Part shown: piece by piece, positions 16,707-26,604 of the stretch
How the letters are laid out: every line of letters begins with the position of its first letter
How positions within the stretch are numbered: the stretch's first letter is position 1
From: Flavobacterium macrobrachii
GTDB lineage: Bacteria; Bacteroidota; Bacteroidia; Flavobacteriales; Flavobacteriaceae
Direction of reading: 5' to 3'
Length of the DNA: 64,000 nt
Assembly: GCF_014486675.1 (NCBI RefSeq)
Contig: NZ_JACTAC010000004.1
Span: forward strand, 1-64,000
The notes under the pieces: generated by a model
Databases searched by the model: none
Told to the model about the DNA's origin: nothing
What the model saw: only the letters and a program-made list of their open reading frames with translations
Made by a program: the position numbers and the translations under genes

Positions 16707-17039
16707 TTATTTATTGTTGTTTAGTATCTGTTTGTAGATGTTTATTTCTTTTGAAAGTTCTGCTATTTGTTCTTGTTGCTGGATTATTGTATCGTGGAAA
16801 GTTGTATTGTTTGCGTTTTGAATGTTTTGGGGTAAGTATTGCATAATATCGGCAAAGAGGTTGTGCTCTATAGCGATGCTTATGTTAAATAGTACTTTGG
16901 TTTGTAGGCTTGATTGGTGAAAATAGTTACTAATTGTTGGTTGTGATACCTTCATTCTTCGGGCTACTTCTGAGAAGGATATTTTTTTTTCTATTATTCT
17001 TTTTTTTATGAGTTCTCCCATGTGTGGTAGTGTGTTCAT
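16707..17039 (-). CDS. XRE-family HTH protein with C-terminal coiled coil
   Basis: The 110-residue protein has a helix-turn-helix near residues 8-62 (SFSEVARRMKVSQPTISNYFHQ). A linker and a C-terminal helix rich in Gln and Glu follow (TIIQQQEQIAELSKEINIYKQIL), likely a dimerisation coil. The true start could be Met7. It reads away from a 21-bp tandem array that begins about 80 bases upstream, and toward xerD. The array carries dyad motifs of the size such proteins bind, so autoregulation is plausible but not shown. Confidence 0.88.
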   Translation of the reverse strand: MNTLPHMGELIKKRIIEKKISFSEVARRMKVSQPTISNYFHQSSLQTKVLFNISIAIEHNLFADIMQYLPQNIQNANNTTFHDTIIQQQEQIAELSKEINIYKQILNNNK

Positions 17040-17119
17040 AGTTTCTGATTTTTATACGATTTAATTAAAATGCATTTCAATTTTGATGCTTTTAGTTATA
17101 ATAATATACAATATTAGTA

Positions 17120-17340
17120 AAAAGCTAATAAAATTTAGCATAAAGCTAATAAAACTTAGCTTAAAGCTAATTTTATATAGTTTAAAGCTAATTATATATA
17201 GTTTAAAGCTAATTATATATAGCTTAAAGCTAATGATGTATAGTTTAAAGCTAATGGGGTATAGTTTTAAGCTAATGATGTATAGTTTAAAGCTAACGGG
17301 GTATAGTTTAACTCTAATAGATATTAGCTTGAAGCTAAAT
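17120..17340. repeat. Eleven-unit 21-bp tandem array
   Basis: The GCTAA core recurs at 17124, 17145, 17166, 17187, 17208, 17229, 17250, 17271, 17292, (degenerate) 17313 and 17334, exactly every 21 bases with no insertion or deletion. Units near both ends contain the dyad TTAGC-N5-GCTAA, while inner units have a changed left arm (ATAGT or ATAGC). Twenty-one bases is two helical turns, so all units face one side of the DNA. There are no spacers, so it is not a CRISPR. The array lies upstream of the XRE gene, in an otherwise gene-free stretch of about 400 bases. Confidence 0.9.
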
Positions 17341-17390
17341 AGTATTAAAAGAAATTGGTATTATTTTGATTTGATTTTATTGCATAAAAA

Positions 17391-17412
17391 AACCTCTCCG
17401 AATGGAGAGGTT
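17391..17412 (-). terminator. Terminator of the 203-residue barrel gene
   Basis: A perfect 9-bp stem, AACCTCTCC/GGAGAGGTT, has a 4-base loop and a T-run on the minus strand. It lies 25 bases after the stop codon. Confidence 0.85.
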
Positions 17413-17436
17413 TAATTTATTAATTAACTCTGGTTA

Positions 17437-18048
17437 TTAGAATTTGTATGTAAGACCAAACATTACATTGCTAAAGTCTAAACCTAAATCAAAAGTATTT
17501 GTTTTGTCAACACCGTTTCCTCCGTTATCGTCAGAAGAGTATCCTAAAACACCGATTGAAGTTTCTAAAGCAAATTTGTCAGAAACAAAGTAGTGGAAAC
17601 CTGGAGCAAAACCAATGTTAAATCCTTTGCTCTCTGTGTCTACAGCATTAACAGTACCATCTAATTCAACTTCGAATTCAGAATTGTTAGATGTAATGTC
17701 TACACCTAATTGTGCAAATAAAGAAAATTTAGAAGATGGAGTTACATAGTAACGACCGAAAGCACCAAAAGAAGTTTGAGTGTTAGTAGCAGAAGCACCA
17801 TCATCAATTTTTTGAGTTTCGTAACCAATTGCTAAACCTAGAGCGATGTTGTCATCTACAAAGTAAGCAGCTCTTGGAGAGAAACTTAAGTTGTTTTCTT
17901 TGGAATCACCTGTTTTTGAAGATGAAATTCCTACTGAACCAGAAATAAATACATCTCCTTTAGCAAAACCTTCTGAAGCAGCTTTGTCTTGAGCGTTAGC
18001 AAATCCGAATGCGAAAATTGCCGCTACACTTAAAATAATTTTTTTCAT
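17437..18048 (-). CDS. Small outer-membrane beta-barrel protein
   Basis: The 203-residue protein has a signal peptide (MKKIILSVAAIFAFGFANAQ). Alternating amphipathic strands with aromatic girdle residues follow, and it ends NVMFGLTYKF with a C-terminal Phe, as expected for BAM-dependent insertion. It resembles the outer-membrane protein beta-barrel (OmpA/OmpW-like, 8-stranded) group of Bacteroidota. The function is not predictable. It is divergent from another small barrel gene across a 267-base A+T-rich gap. Confidence 0.85.
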   Translation of the reverse strand: MKKIILSVAAIFAFGFANAQDKAASEGFAKGDVFISGSVGISSSKTGDSKENNLSFSPRAAYFVDDNIALGLAIGYETQKIDDGASATNTQTSFGAFGRYYVTPSSKFSLFAQLGVDITSNNSEFEVELDGTVNAVDTESKGFNIGFAPGFHYFVSDKFALETSIGVLGYSSDDNGGNGVDKTNTFDLGLDFSNVMFGLTYKF

Positions 18049-18284
18049 GTTTGTTTAATTTTAAAATTTAAGTATACCAAATTTATATTTTTAATTTAAT
18101 AAGAATTAAGGGGTGCTTTACAGTTATTAACAAGGTTATCAACAGTTTTTAACATTAAAATAGTTTGTTTACAATTGATTAGAAATAAATCAAGGTTTTT
18201 AACAAAAAAGGGATATTTTGAAAAAGTATGGTTTTTAGGGAAAATATACTAAAAGTACTATACAAAATTAGGATGTTTTACGTT

Positions 18285-18292
18285 TATATTTG
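18285..18292 (+). promoter_or_regulatory. -7 box (TATATTTG) of the 178-residue barrel gene
   Basis: This is an exact TAnnTTTG match 24 bases before the chosen ATG. The rest of the divergent gap (18049-18284) is A+T rich. Apart from two DnaA-box-like words near 18124-18144, which I do not credit, I see nothing distinctive in it. Confidence 0.55.
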
Positions 18293-18315
18293 TATCACTA
18301 TAAATTTTGAAAAAC

Positions 18316-18852
18316 ATGAAGAAAATTTTGTTTGTTATGTTATTGTGTTTCGGGATGAACACGGTAAATGCTCAGATGTTAAAGTTTGGTTTAAAGGCTG
18401 GTGCTAACTTTTCTACTCTTGAAGGTGATGGAGTTGATGGTTCTACTTATACTAGCTTTCATTTTGGAGCTGTTGCAGAAATAAGTTTGCTTGAGAATTT
18501 ATCGTTACAGCCAGAGCTTTTGTATTCTTCGCAAGGAACGAAAGTTGATGAGGCAGGAATTAAGGAGATTAATTATAACTATGTTACTGTTCCTGTTTTG
18601 GCTAAATTTTATTTAACGAGTAAGAAGTTGAGTTTAGAAGCTGGACCGCAGTTTTCGTTTTTAGTAGATCAAAATGTTGAAGATCAGTTTGAGGCAGAAA
18701 GTTTTGATTTTGCTGGAGCTGTAGGTTTGGGTTATAATATTACTGACAACTTTTTTGCGCAAGCGAGATATGTTATGGGTTTGACTGAGGCGAATAAAGA
18801 TGCTGAAGTGACTAATAGAGTTATCCAATTATCGGTTGGGTATCGATTTTAA
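18316..18852 (+). CDS. PorT-like/outer-membrane beta-barrel protein
   Basis: The 178-residue protein has a signal peptide (MKKILFVMLLCFGMNTVNAQ). Its PorT-type barrel shows LKFGLKAGANFSTLEG, SLQPELLYSSQGTK, LEAGPQFSFLV and the terminal VIQLSVGYRF. I chose this ATG over an in-frame TTG three codons upstream because it gives the standard signal peptide. Proteins of this family are abundant in Flavobacteriaceae, mostly of unknown role. The gene ends at a clear terminator. Confidence 0.88.
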   Translation: MKKILFVMLLCFGMNTVNAQMLKFGLKAGANFSTLEGDGVDGSTYTSFHFGAVAEISLLENLSLQPELLYSSQGTKVDEAGIKEINYNYVTVPVLAKFYLTSKKLSLEAGPQFSFLVDQNVEDQFEAESFDFAGAVGLGYNITDNFFAQARYVMGLTEANKDAEVTNRVIQLSVGYRF

Positions 18853-18876
18853 ACTGATTTAGAAGTTATTTGTATA

Positions 18877-18905
18877 AACCGTTGTCCAATTGGCAGCGGT
18901 TTTTT
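18877..18905 (+). terminator. Terminator after the 178-residue barrel gene
   Basis: A 10-pair stem (AACCGTTGTC with GGCAGCGGTT, including two G-T pairs) has a CAATT loop and is followed by a T-run. Confidence 0.75.
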
Positions 18906-18927
18906 ATTTTTACTCAAAATACTTTAT

Positions 18928-19341
18928 ATGAAAATTATTATCATCAACGGTCCGAACTTAAACTTACTAGGAAAACGTGAGCCTGAAATTTATGGTAGTC
19001 AAACTTTTGAGGATTATTATAATCAATTGAAAGTTGAATTTCCTGCTGTTGAATTGGCGTATTTTCAGAGTAATATTGAAGGCGAATTGATTGATAAAAT
19101 TCAGGAAGTTGGGTTTAGTTATGATGGTATTATCTTGAATGCTGCGGCTTATACACATACTTCTGTTGGGATAGCCGATGCCGTGAAAGCGATAACAACT
19201 CCAGTGATTGAAGTTCACATCAGTAATACTTTTGCTAGAGAAGAATTTAGGCATCATTCTTTTATTTCGCCAAATGTTAAAGGAATAATAATTGGTTTTG
19301 GAATGAAAAGTTATGAATTAGCTTTACAATCGTTTTTGTAA
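18928..19341 (+). CDS. aroQ: Type II 3-dehydroquinate dehydratase
   Basis: The 137-residue protein catalyses the third step of the shikimate pathway. It has the family opening IIINGPNLNLLGKREPEIYG with the catalytic Tyr, the loop ILNAAAYTHTSVGIADA, VIEVHISNTFAREEFRHHS with the catalytic His, and a GFGMKSYELAL tail. The size is normal for this dodecameric cytoplasmic enzyme. In relatives it is often next to xerD; here regulator and barrel genes and a repeat array separate them. Confidence 0.96.
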   Translation: MKIIIINGPNLNLLGKREPEIYGSQTFEDYYNQLKVEFPAVELAYFQSNIEGELIDKIQEVGFSYDGIILNAAAYTHTSVGIADAVKAITTPVIEVHISNTFAREEFRHHSFISPNVKGIIIGFGMKSYELALQSFL

Positions 19342-19401
19342 AAGTAATGCAACCCTTTTACATTTTTATTCGTCTATCAATTAAAATCTAAATTCTCTTT
19401 C

Positions 19402-21861
19402 ATGAAAAAAAACTTTACGCTACTATTTTTATTCTTTGCCATTATTTCACAAGCCCAAATTAAAGGTGTTGTGAAAGATGTAAACGGAAAGCCACTGCCG
19501 TTTGTCAATATTTTTGAAGAAAACACTTATAATGCTACGACTTCAAATGAGTTAGGAAAATTTGAACTCAATATTAAAACGCCCGGAAAGCATGTTGTTA
19601 TTTTTCAATATCTGGGTTATAAAACCGCTAAACAGGTTGTAGATGTTAATGAAAATTTACAGCCATTGGACATTGTTTTGCTGGAAGAAGAAATTTCGTT
19701 GAACGAAGTTGTTGTTAATATTAATGATAATCCGGCGAATGAAATTATTCGAAATGCTATCAAAAACAAAAAGGAAAATTCTAAAAAAACTGGTAAATAC
19801 ACGGCCGATTTTTACTCAAGAGGTATTTTTAGGGTGAAGAATTTACCGAAAACTATTTTGGGACAAAAGCTAGATTTTTTTGATGAAGTAATCGATTCAA
19901 CTCGAAGTGGAATTTTATATTTATCTGAAACGGTTTCAAAAGTTACGTTCCAAAAACCTGATAAGTTGAAAGAAGTAATTCTAGCCTCAAAAGTTAGTGG
20001 CAATGATAGTGGGTTTAGTTTTAACAGCGCTTCATCGGCTAATTTTGATTTTTATGAAAACTATTTAGAATTTGATGCTAATGTAGTTTCGCCAATTGCT
20101 GATAATGCATTTAATTACTATAAATACAAATTTGAAGGTTCTTTTTTTACAGAAAATCGACAACAAGTTAATAAAATTAAAATCATACCTCGAAGAGAAA
20201 CCGAGCCTGTAATGTCGGGTTATATCTATATTGTTGATGATACTTATGCTGTTTATGCTGTTGATGTATCCTTGACTGGAAAGCAAATGCAAAATCCTGC
20301 GTTGAATACGTTGAATTTAAAACAAAGTTTTAGCTACAATAATAACACTAAGATTTGGACAAAAAACACACAAACTCTTGATTTTGATGCTGGAATGTTT
20401 GGGGTAAATATGTCGGGCGGATTTACTTATGTATTTTCTAATTTTGAGTTTCCAGAGCAATTTGAGAAGAAAACGTTTACTGCCGAAGTTATCCGTTTTG
20501 AAGAAAATGCTAATAAAAAAGAAGATAGTTTTTGGCAAACCATTCGTCCAGTTCCATTAACTGATGAAGAAGTTAAGGATTATGCCAAAAAAGATGCGCT
20601 TCAAGAAAAGAAAAAGTCAAAAGTTTATCTAGATTCTATAGATGCCAAGAGAAATAAATTTGGTATAATGGATGTTTTGAATGGTTATTCTTATTCGAAT
20701 TCCTATAAAAAATGGACTATCAATTATAATGGACCAGCTTTGAACACTAGTTTCAATACGGTTCAAGGTTGGAATACCAGCGTTGGTTTGTCTTTCTTCA
20801 AAAGAAATGAAGACAAAAACACCTATTATCAATTTGGAACTAATGTTGGTTATGGTTTTTCGGATGAAGCGTTTCGACCAACGGCTTATTTTTCGGCAAA
20901 ATTGAGTAATAAATCAAAATCCTATCTTACGGTTTTTGGAGGGAATTCGGTTAATCAGTTCAATCCTGAAGAGCCAATTTCAAAATTAGTAAATACCGTA
21001 AGCACCTTGTTTTTCAAAGACAATTACATGAAATTGTATGAAAAGAATTTTGCAACGGCAAGTTTTTCGAGAGAAGTTTTCAATGGGTTGAACATGACTG
21101 CGGCTGTTGAATATGCAGAAAGAAAACCGCTTTTCAACACTACTGATTATACTTTGATTAAAAATGACGATTTATATACTTCCAATAATCCGTTATTGCC
21201 ACTAGACGAAACTGTTGCAGCTATCGACAGACACAATTTAGTAAAACTGAATATTGCTGGTAGAATTAAATTTGGGCAAGAATACATCACGCGTCCTGAT
21301 GGAAAATACAACCTTGGAAATGACAAATATCCAACACTTCTTTTTGGATATGAAAAAGGATTTGCTTCCAATAATGACAACTATAATTATGATAAAGTAA
21401 CGGCAAGAATTACCCAAAACTTAACCCTTGGCAACAAAGGTGAAACTGGAATTAACATAAGAGCAGGAAAGTTTTTTAATGCGGAAAACATTTCATTTGT
21501 AGATTATAAACATTTTAATGGAAATGAAACGCACGTTTCGATTGGAACATCGTTTATCAATTCGTTTAACCTTTTGCCGTATTATGCTGCAAGTACAAAT
21601 GACAGTTATTTAGAAACACATTTTGAACACAACGACAAAGGTTATATCATGAATAAAATTCCGTTGTTGAACAAACTGCAATCAAAATTGATGCTTGGGT
21701 TTAAAAACTTGGCAGTTCCAGACAGAAAGCCTTATCAAGAGTTTTCGGTTGGTTTGAGCAACCTTGGTTTTGGAAAAGTTAGGATATTCCGAGTGGATTA
21801 TGTTCGCTCTTATCAAGGCGGATTTCAAGGCGATGGCGTAATGTTTGGAATTAATTTTTAA
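19402..21861 (+). CDS. DUF5686 family outer-membrane protein with carboxypeptidase-regulatory domain
   Basis: The 819-residue protein has a signal peptide (residues 1-18, ending IISQAQ). A carboxypeptidase-regulatory-like domain follows (about 20-100, IKGVVKDVNGKPLPFVNIF), then a long region ending in beta-barrel-type strands and the C-terminal DGVMFGINF. This matches the DUF5686/DUF4480-containing family specific to Bacteroidota, whose function is unknown. It probably sits in the outer membrane and faces the periplasm at its N-terminus. Its last 4 bases overlap the end of the convergent TauE-like gene. Confidence 0.88.
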   Translation: MKKNFTLLFLFFAIISQAQIKGVVKDVNGKPLPFVNIFEENTYNATTSNELGKFELNIKTPGKHVVIFQYLGYKTAKQVVDVNENLQPLDIVLLEEEISLNEVVVNINDNPANEIIRNAIKNKKENSKKTGKYTADFYSRGIFRVKNLPKTILGQKLDFFDEVIDSTRSGILYLSETVSKVTFQKPDKLKEVILASKVSGNDSGFSFNSASSANFDFYENYLEFDANVVSPIADNAFNYYKYKFEGSFFTENRQQVNKIKIIPRRETEPVMSGYIYIVDDTYAVYAVDVSLTGKQMQNPALNTLNLKQSFSYNNNTKIWTKNTQTLDFDAGMFGVNMSGGFTYVFSNFEFPEQFEKKTFTAEVIRFEENANKKEDSFWQTIRPVPLTDEEVKDYAKKDALQEKKKSKVYLDSIDAKRNKFGIMDVLNGYSYSNSYKKWTINYNGPALNTSFNTVQGWNTSVGLSFFKRNEDKNTYYQFGTNVGYGFSDEAFRPTAYFSAKLSNKSKSYLTVFGGNSVNQFNPEEPISKLVNTVSTLFFKDNYMKLYEKNFATASFSREVFNGLNMTAAVEYAERKPLFNTTDYTLIKNDDLYTSNNPLLPLDETVAAIDRHNLVKLNIAGRIKFGQEYITRPDGKYNLGNDKYPTLLFGYEKGFASNNDNYNYDKVTARITQNLTLGNKGETGINIRAGKFFNAENISFVDYKHFNGNETHVSIGTSFINSFNLLPYYAASTNDSYLETHFEHNDKGYIMNKIPLLNKLQSKLMLGFKNLAVPDRKPYQEFSVGLSNLGFGKVRIFRVDYVRSYQGGFQGDGVMFGINF

Positions 21862-22631
21862 ATAAAAAACACATCATATCCAAAACGGATTAACGTTAGG
21901 ATTACTACAAAAAGGAAAAACTTTCTAATGAAGGCATTTCCTTTTTTTATTGCCAATTTTGCACCGATAAATCCGCCAAGTGCATTGCAGAACGCCATTG
22001 GAATAGCAATTGCCCAAATGATTTTTCCTTTTAAAACAAAAAGACAAATCGAGCCAAAATTAGTTGCCAGATTGACCATTTTGGCATTGGCAGAAGCATG
22101 AAGAAAATCAAAACCTAAAATAGTTACGAAACCTAGAACCAAAAAACTTCCTGTTCCTGGACCAATAAATCCATCGTAGAAACCAATAACTATACTAATA
22201 GCAATGGCTAGAAATAGTTGTTTTTTTTGACTAAAATCTTTTTCTTGATGTTGTCCAAAGTTCTTTTTGGCAAAAGTATAAATGGCTATACCAATCAAAA
22301 CCACTAAGAGCAATGGTTTCATAAAATCGTTACTCACTTTGGTCAACAAATAAGAACCAAAAAATGCAGAACCAAAAGCAACTATTGCCATTGTGGCTAG
22401 TAATTTCCAGTTCATAGTTACTTTTTTTAAGTATTGAAAAGCGGCAAAACTTGTTCCGCTGAATGCTGGGATTTTTAGAGAACCAATAACATTCGCCACA
22501 GACAATTGTGGCAACAATATCATCGTTACTGGCGTTTGAATTAAACCGCCACCGCCTACGATAGCATCAACAAATCCTGCAAAAAATGAAGCAATACAAA
22601 GAATAACAATTATGTAGGTTTCTATGATCAT
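21858..22631 (-). CDS. TauE/SafE-family membrane transporter
   Basis: The 257-residue protein has about eight membrane helices. It carries the family signatures GFVDAIVGGGGLIQTP at the first helix and GFYDGFIGPGTGSFLVL in the second half, the internal repeat typical of TauE/SafE permeases. Members export sulfite, sulfoacetate or related organosulfur anions, but most are uncharacterised. It lies downstream of murA behind a terminator-like hairpin and converges with the DUF5686 gene. Confidence 0.92.
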   Translation of the reverse strand: MIIETYIIVILCIASFFAGFVDAIVGGGGLIQTPVTMILLPQLSVANVIGSLKIPAFSGTSFAAFQYLKKVTMNWKLLATMAIVAFGSAFFGSYLLTKVSNDFMKPLLLVVLIGIAIYTFAKKNFGQHQEKDFSQKKQLFLAIAISIVIGFYDGFIGPGTGSFLVLGFVTILGFDFLHASANAKMVNLATNFGSICLFVLKGKIIWAIAIPMAFCNALGGFIGAKLAIKKGNAFIRKFFLFVVILTLIRFGYDVFFI

Positions 22632-22648
22632 GATAGTAAAAAACTAAA

Positions 22649-22708
22649 AACCATTAAGAAATTAAGAAGATTAAGAAAAACTTAATGAAACTTAACACCT
22701 TAATGGTT
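22649..22708 (-). terminator. Terminator-like hairpin after murA
   Basis: The outer arms AACCATTAAG and CTTAATGGTT enclose an inner TTAAG-AAAAA-CTTAA hairpin. T-rich sequence follows on the minus strand. Confidence 0.6.
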
Positions 22709-22729
22709 GATAACTATTTTTTTTTGGTT

Positions 22730-24037
22730 TTAAACTCTAACGATATTTGCGCCTAAAGCTCTTAATCGTTCGTCAATTCGTTCGTAACCTCTATCGATTT
22801 GTTCTATATTTTGAATGGTTGATGTTCCTTTAGCAGAAAGTGCTGCAATTAATAAGGAAATTCCAGCTCTAATATCTGGCGAACTCATTACTGTTGCTTT
22901 CAATTGTGATTGGAAATTATGTCCCATAACTACGGCACGATGCGGATCACAAAGCATAATTTTTGCGCCCATATCAATTAGTTTATCCACGAAGAACAAA
23001 CGGCTTTCAAACATTTTTTGGTGAATTAACACATCGCCATTGGCTTGAGTAGCAGTAACGAGAACTATACTCAACAAATCGGGAGTAAATCCTGGCCAAG
23101 GCGCATCAGCGATAGTAAGAATAGAACCGTCAATATCTGTTTTTACTTCATAGTTTTCGTGTGTTGGAATATAAATATCATCACCTCTACGCTCAAGTGT
23201 AATTCCTAATTTTCTAAAAACACTTGGAATTACTCCAAGATTATCCCATGAAACATTTTTGATGGTGATTTCACTTCTTGTCATCGCCGCAAGACCAATC
23301 CAAGAACCGATTTCAATCATATCTGGAAGAATTCGGTGCTCACAACCGCCAAGACTTTCTACACCTTCAATCGTTAACAAGTTAGAACCAACTCCAGTAA
23401 TTTTTGCACCCATTGAGTTCAACATTTTACACAACTGTTGCAAATAAGGTTCGCAAGCTGCGTTGTAAATTGTTGTTGTTCCTTCGGCTAAAACTGCAGC
23501 CATAACGATGTTTGCTGTTCCAGTTACCGATGCTTCGTCAAGCAGCATGTACGTTCCTTTTAGCTTTCCATCGGTTTCAACTCCATAAAAATGGTCTTCT
23601 CTTTCGTAACGGAATTTTGCTCCAAGATTAATAAAACCTTCAAAATGTGTATCCAAACGGCGACGACCGATTTTGTCACCACCAGGTTTTGGAATGTAAC
23701 CACAACCAAAACGAGCCAAAAGCGGACCAACAATCATAATGGAACCTCTTAAACTTCCACCTTCTTTTTTGAAAGCTTCGGTTTTTAGGTAATCAATGTT
23801 TACTTCATCGGCTTGAAAAGTATAATCTCCTGGACCATTTTTTTGGATTTTTACACCAAGATTTCCAAGTAATGTAATTAATTTATTAACGTCCATAATA
23901 TCAGGAATATTAGTAACTCTAACTTTTTCTGAAGTTAATAAAGCTGGACATAAAACTTGTAGTGCTTCGTTTTTTGCTCCTTGTGGCGTTACATCACCTT
24001 TTAATCGAATTCCGCCTTCTATTTTGAATGTTCCCAT
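22730..24037 (-). CDS. murA: UDP-N-acetylglucosamine 1-carboxyvinyltransferase (Asp-type active site)
   Basis: The 435-residue enzyme transfers enolpyruvate from PEP to UDP-GlcNAc, the first committed step of peptidoglycan synthesis. It has the two-domain inside-out barrel of the EPT family, with Lys22-Asn23 in GAKNEALQ and a closing RGYERIDERLRALGA. In the mobile active-site loop the sequence is PKPGGDKIGRR. The residue matching E. coli Cys115 is Asp121, the change associated with intrinsic fosfomycin insensitivity in mycobacteria and chlamydiae. It lies downstream of the DUF4290 gene, separated by a long inverted repeat. Confidence 0.96.
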   Translation of the reverse strand: MGTFKIEGGIRLKGDVTPQGAKNEALQVLCPALLTSEKVRVTNIPDIMDVNKLITLLGNLGVKIQKNGPGDYTFQADEVNIDYLKTEAFKKEGGSLRGSIMIVGPLLARFGCGYIPKPGGDKIGRRRLDTHFEGFINLGAKFRYEREDHFYGVETDGKLKGTYMLLDEASVTGTANIVMAAVLAEGTTTIYNAACEPYLQQLCKMLNSMGAKITGVGSNLLTIEGVESLGGCEHRILPDMIEIGSWIGLAAMTRSEITIKNVSWDNLGVIPSVFRKLGITLERRGDDIYIPTHENYEVKTDIDGSILTIADAPWPGFTPDLLSIVLVTATQANGDVLIHQKMFESRLFFVDKLIDMGAKIMLCDPHRAVVMGHNFQSQLKATVMSSPDIRAGISLLIAALSAKGTSTIQNIEQIDRGYERIDERLRALGANIVRV

Positions 24038-24080
24038 TTCTTTCTGTATAATGTATAATAGTAAATTGTATAAATGTAAG

Positions 24081-24143
24081 TTGTATACTGGAATGTGTAT
24101 AATTTAATTATAGGATTACATTATACATTTCTACAGTATACAA
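24081..24143. repeat. Long imperfect inverted repeat before murA
   Basis: The left arm (24081-24103, starting TTGTATACTG) and the right arm (24120-24143, ending CAGTATACAA) are inverted copies with small gaps, around a 16-base loop. The right arm abuts the DUF4290 stop codon. Further GTATA words fill 24046-24080. Confidence 0.7.
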
Positions 24144-24854
24144 TTAAGACTTTGGATTTTTATTGTTATTTTTTACAAAAGGTTTTTTGCCGTTTTTGTT
24201 GTTTTTGATTTTTGCATTCTGCGGCATATTTTTGTTGGATGTTTTTTTGTTGGTTCGCATTATGTCTGTTGTGGTCAACAACTCTTCTGCGCTTTGCAAC
24301 AAATTTAATTTTCCATCGGATAGTTCATATAAATGCTCAAAAATCACGGTATCAGTAACAGTATCTTTGTTCCAACTTAGGTAGGATTTTTTCATGTGAT
24401 TGGCAATTACTTTTACCAATGCACTTTTCATTTCGCCTTCTTCCCAACTATTTGCTACATTAATCATGTATTTAATGTTATTACCGTAGAACCGATATTT
24501 TGGATTTTTTTGAGGATACGCTAATCGTTCTGGTTTTAAGTTGATAACTTCCCGAGTTGGAACTGGGTAAGGCGAATCGACATCCAATCTAAAATCGGAC
24601 ATGATGAAAATTTGATCCCAAAGCTTATGTTGAAAATCGGGAACATCGCGCAAATGTGGATTTAAACTTCCCATTACTTGAATGATGTATTTGGCGGCTT
24701 TGTTACGTTCGTCTCTATCAGCAATTTCGGTTGCTTGATCGATAAGTTTTTGTAAATGGCGACCATATTCTGGAATAATCAAATGCGTTCTTTCGGCATT
24801 ATATTCTAGGTGATGTACCACATCATTTGCATTTTCTTTGATGTATTTTTCCAT
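24144..24854 (-). CDS. DUF4290 domain protein
   Basis: The 236-residue, mostly helical cytoplasmic protein matches DUF4290, a Bacteroidota family of unknown function. It opens with LEYNAERTHLIIPEYGRHLQKLIDQA and contains INLKPERLAYP. The last 40 residues are Lys/Asn rich and low in complexity (basic tail). It lies 5 bases after the DUF493 gene and immediately upstream of murA, which is its usual neighbour in this group. That linkage suggests, without proof, a cell-wall or growth-related role. Confidence 0.88.
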   Translation of the reverse strand: MEKYIKENANDVVHHLEYNAERTHLIIPEYGRHLQKLIDQATEIADRDERNKAAKYIIQVMGSLNPHLRDVPDFQHKLWDQIFIMSDFRLDVDSPYPVPTREVINLKPERLAYPQKNPKYRFYGNNIKYMINVANSWEEGEMKSALVKVIANHMKKSYLSWNKDTVTDTVIFEHLYELSDGKLNLLQSAEELLTTTDIMRTNKKTSNKNMPQNAKIKNNKNGKKPFVKNNNKNPKS

Positions 24855-24859
24855 AATTT

Positions 24860-25144
24860 TTAAAGCGAAATTATCCCTTCAATATCAGAAACTTCAATAT
24901 ATTTTTCAATTACTTGTTCTGGGTTTTCCATAGTAACATTCACGGAAAGACTAGTGTATTTTCCGGTTTTTGATTGTGTAGTTTGAATAACAGCACCAAG
25001 ATTGTCGAAAGCATTTTCGACTTCTTCAATCTTTTTTTTATCGGTTGGTACAATAAATTTATATAAATATTCACTCGGCCAAACGGAAGTATTGTTCAAT
25101 TCTTCACGCAGTCTGCTATAAAATTCTTCGGTTTTTTTATCCAT
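24860..25144 (-). CDS. DUF493 family protein (YbeD-like)
   Basis: The 94-residue protein fits DUF493/YbeD, a small ACT-like alpha-beta fold: YKFIVPTDKKKIEEVENAFDN, then TGKYTSLSVNVTMENPEQVIEKY. I chose the start at MDKKTEEFY because the seven residues before it (MLLFLLS) are not part of the family. The function is unknown, though in enterobacteria the homologue is linked to lipoate or regulatory roles. It is co-oriented with DUF4290 at 5 bases. Confidence 0.88.
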   Translation of the reverse strand: MDKKTEEFYSRLREELNNTSVWPSEYLYKFIVPTDKKKIEEVENAFDNLGAVIQTTQSKTGKYTSLSVNVTMENPEQVIEKYIEVSDIEGIISL

Positions 25145-25223
25145 TGATAGTAAAAATAAAAGCAAATATACAATTATGATTTCATAAAAAATTATATTTA
25201 TAAAAATGCTGTTAAAACAAAAA

Positions 25224-25245
25224 CCTGACTTTAAAAAAAGTCAGG
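25224..25245 (-). terminator. Terminator of eno
   Basis: A perfect 9-bp stem, CCTGACTTT/AAAGTCAGG, has a 4-base A-rich loop. The minus strand continues into a T-rich tract. Confidence 0.85.
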
Positions 25246-25267
25246 CTTAAATTTTATCTAAACAATT

Positions 25268-26563
<1,296 letters not shown>

Positions 26564-26604
26564 TTATGATATTAGATTTTTATGGTTTGTTTTAAGAATA
26601 ATTA

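Noticed and set aside
17120-17340. CRISPR array
   Set aside because: Units are contiguous with no unique spacers, and no cas genes are present.
17083-17415. Open frame of 110 codons through the tandem array, encoding heptads such as YSLKLMM
   Set aside because: Twenty-one-base periodicity keeps any frame open by itself; there is no promoter, homologue or signal, and the sequence runs into a terminator. Kept only as an alternative in the array finding.
18124-18144. Two DnaA-box-like words (TTATTAACA, TTATCAACA)
   Set aside because: Each has mismatches to TTATCCACA and there is no cluster, dnaA or dnaN nearby; this is expected by chance in A+T-rich DNA.
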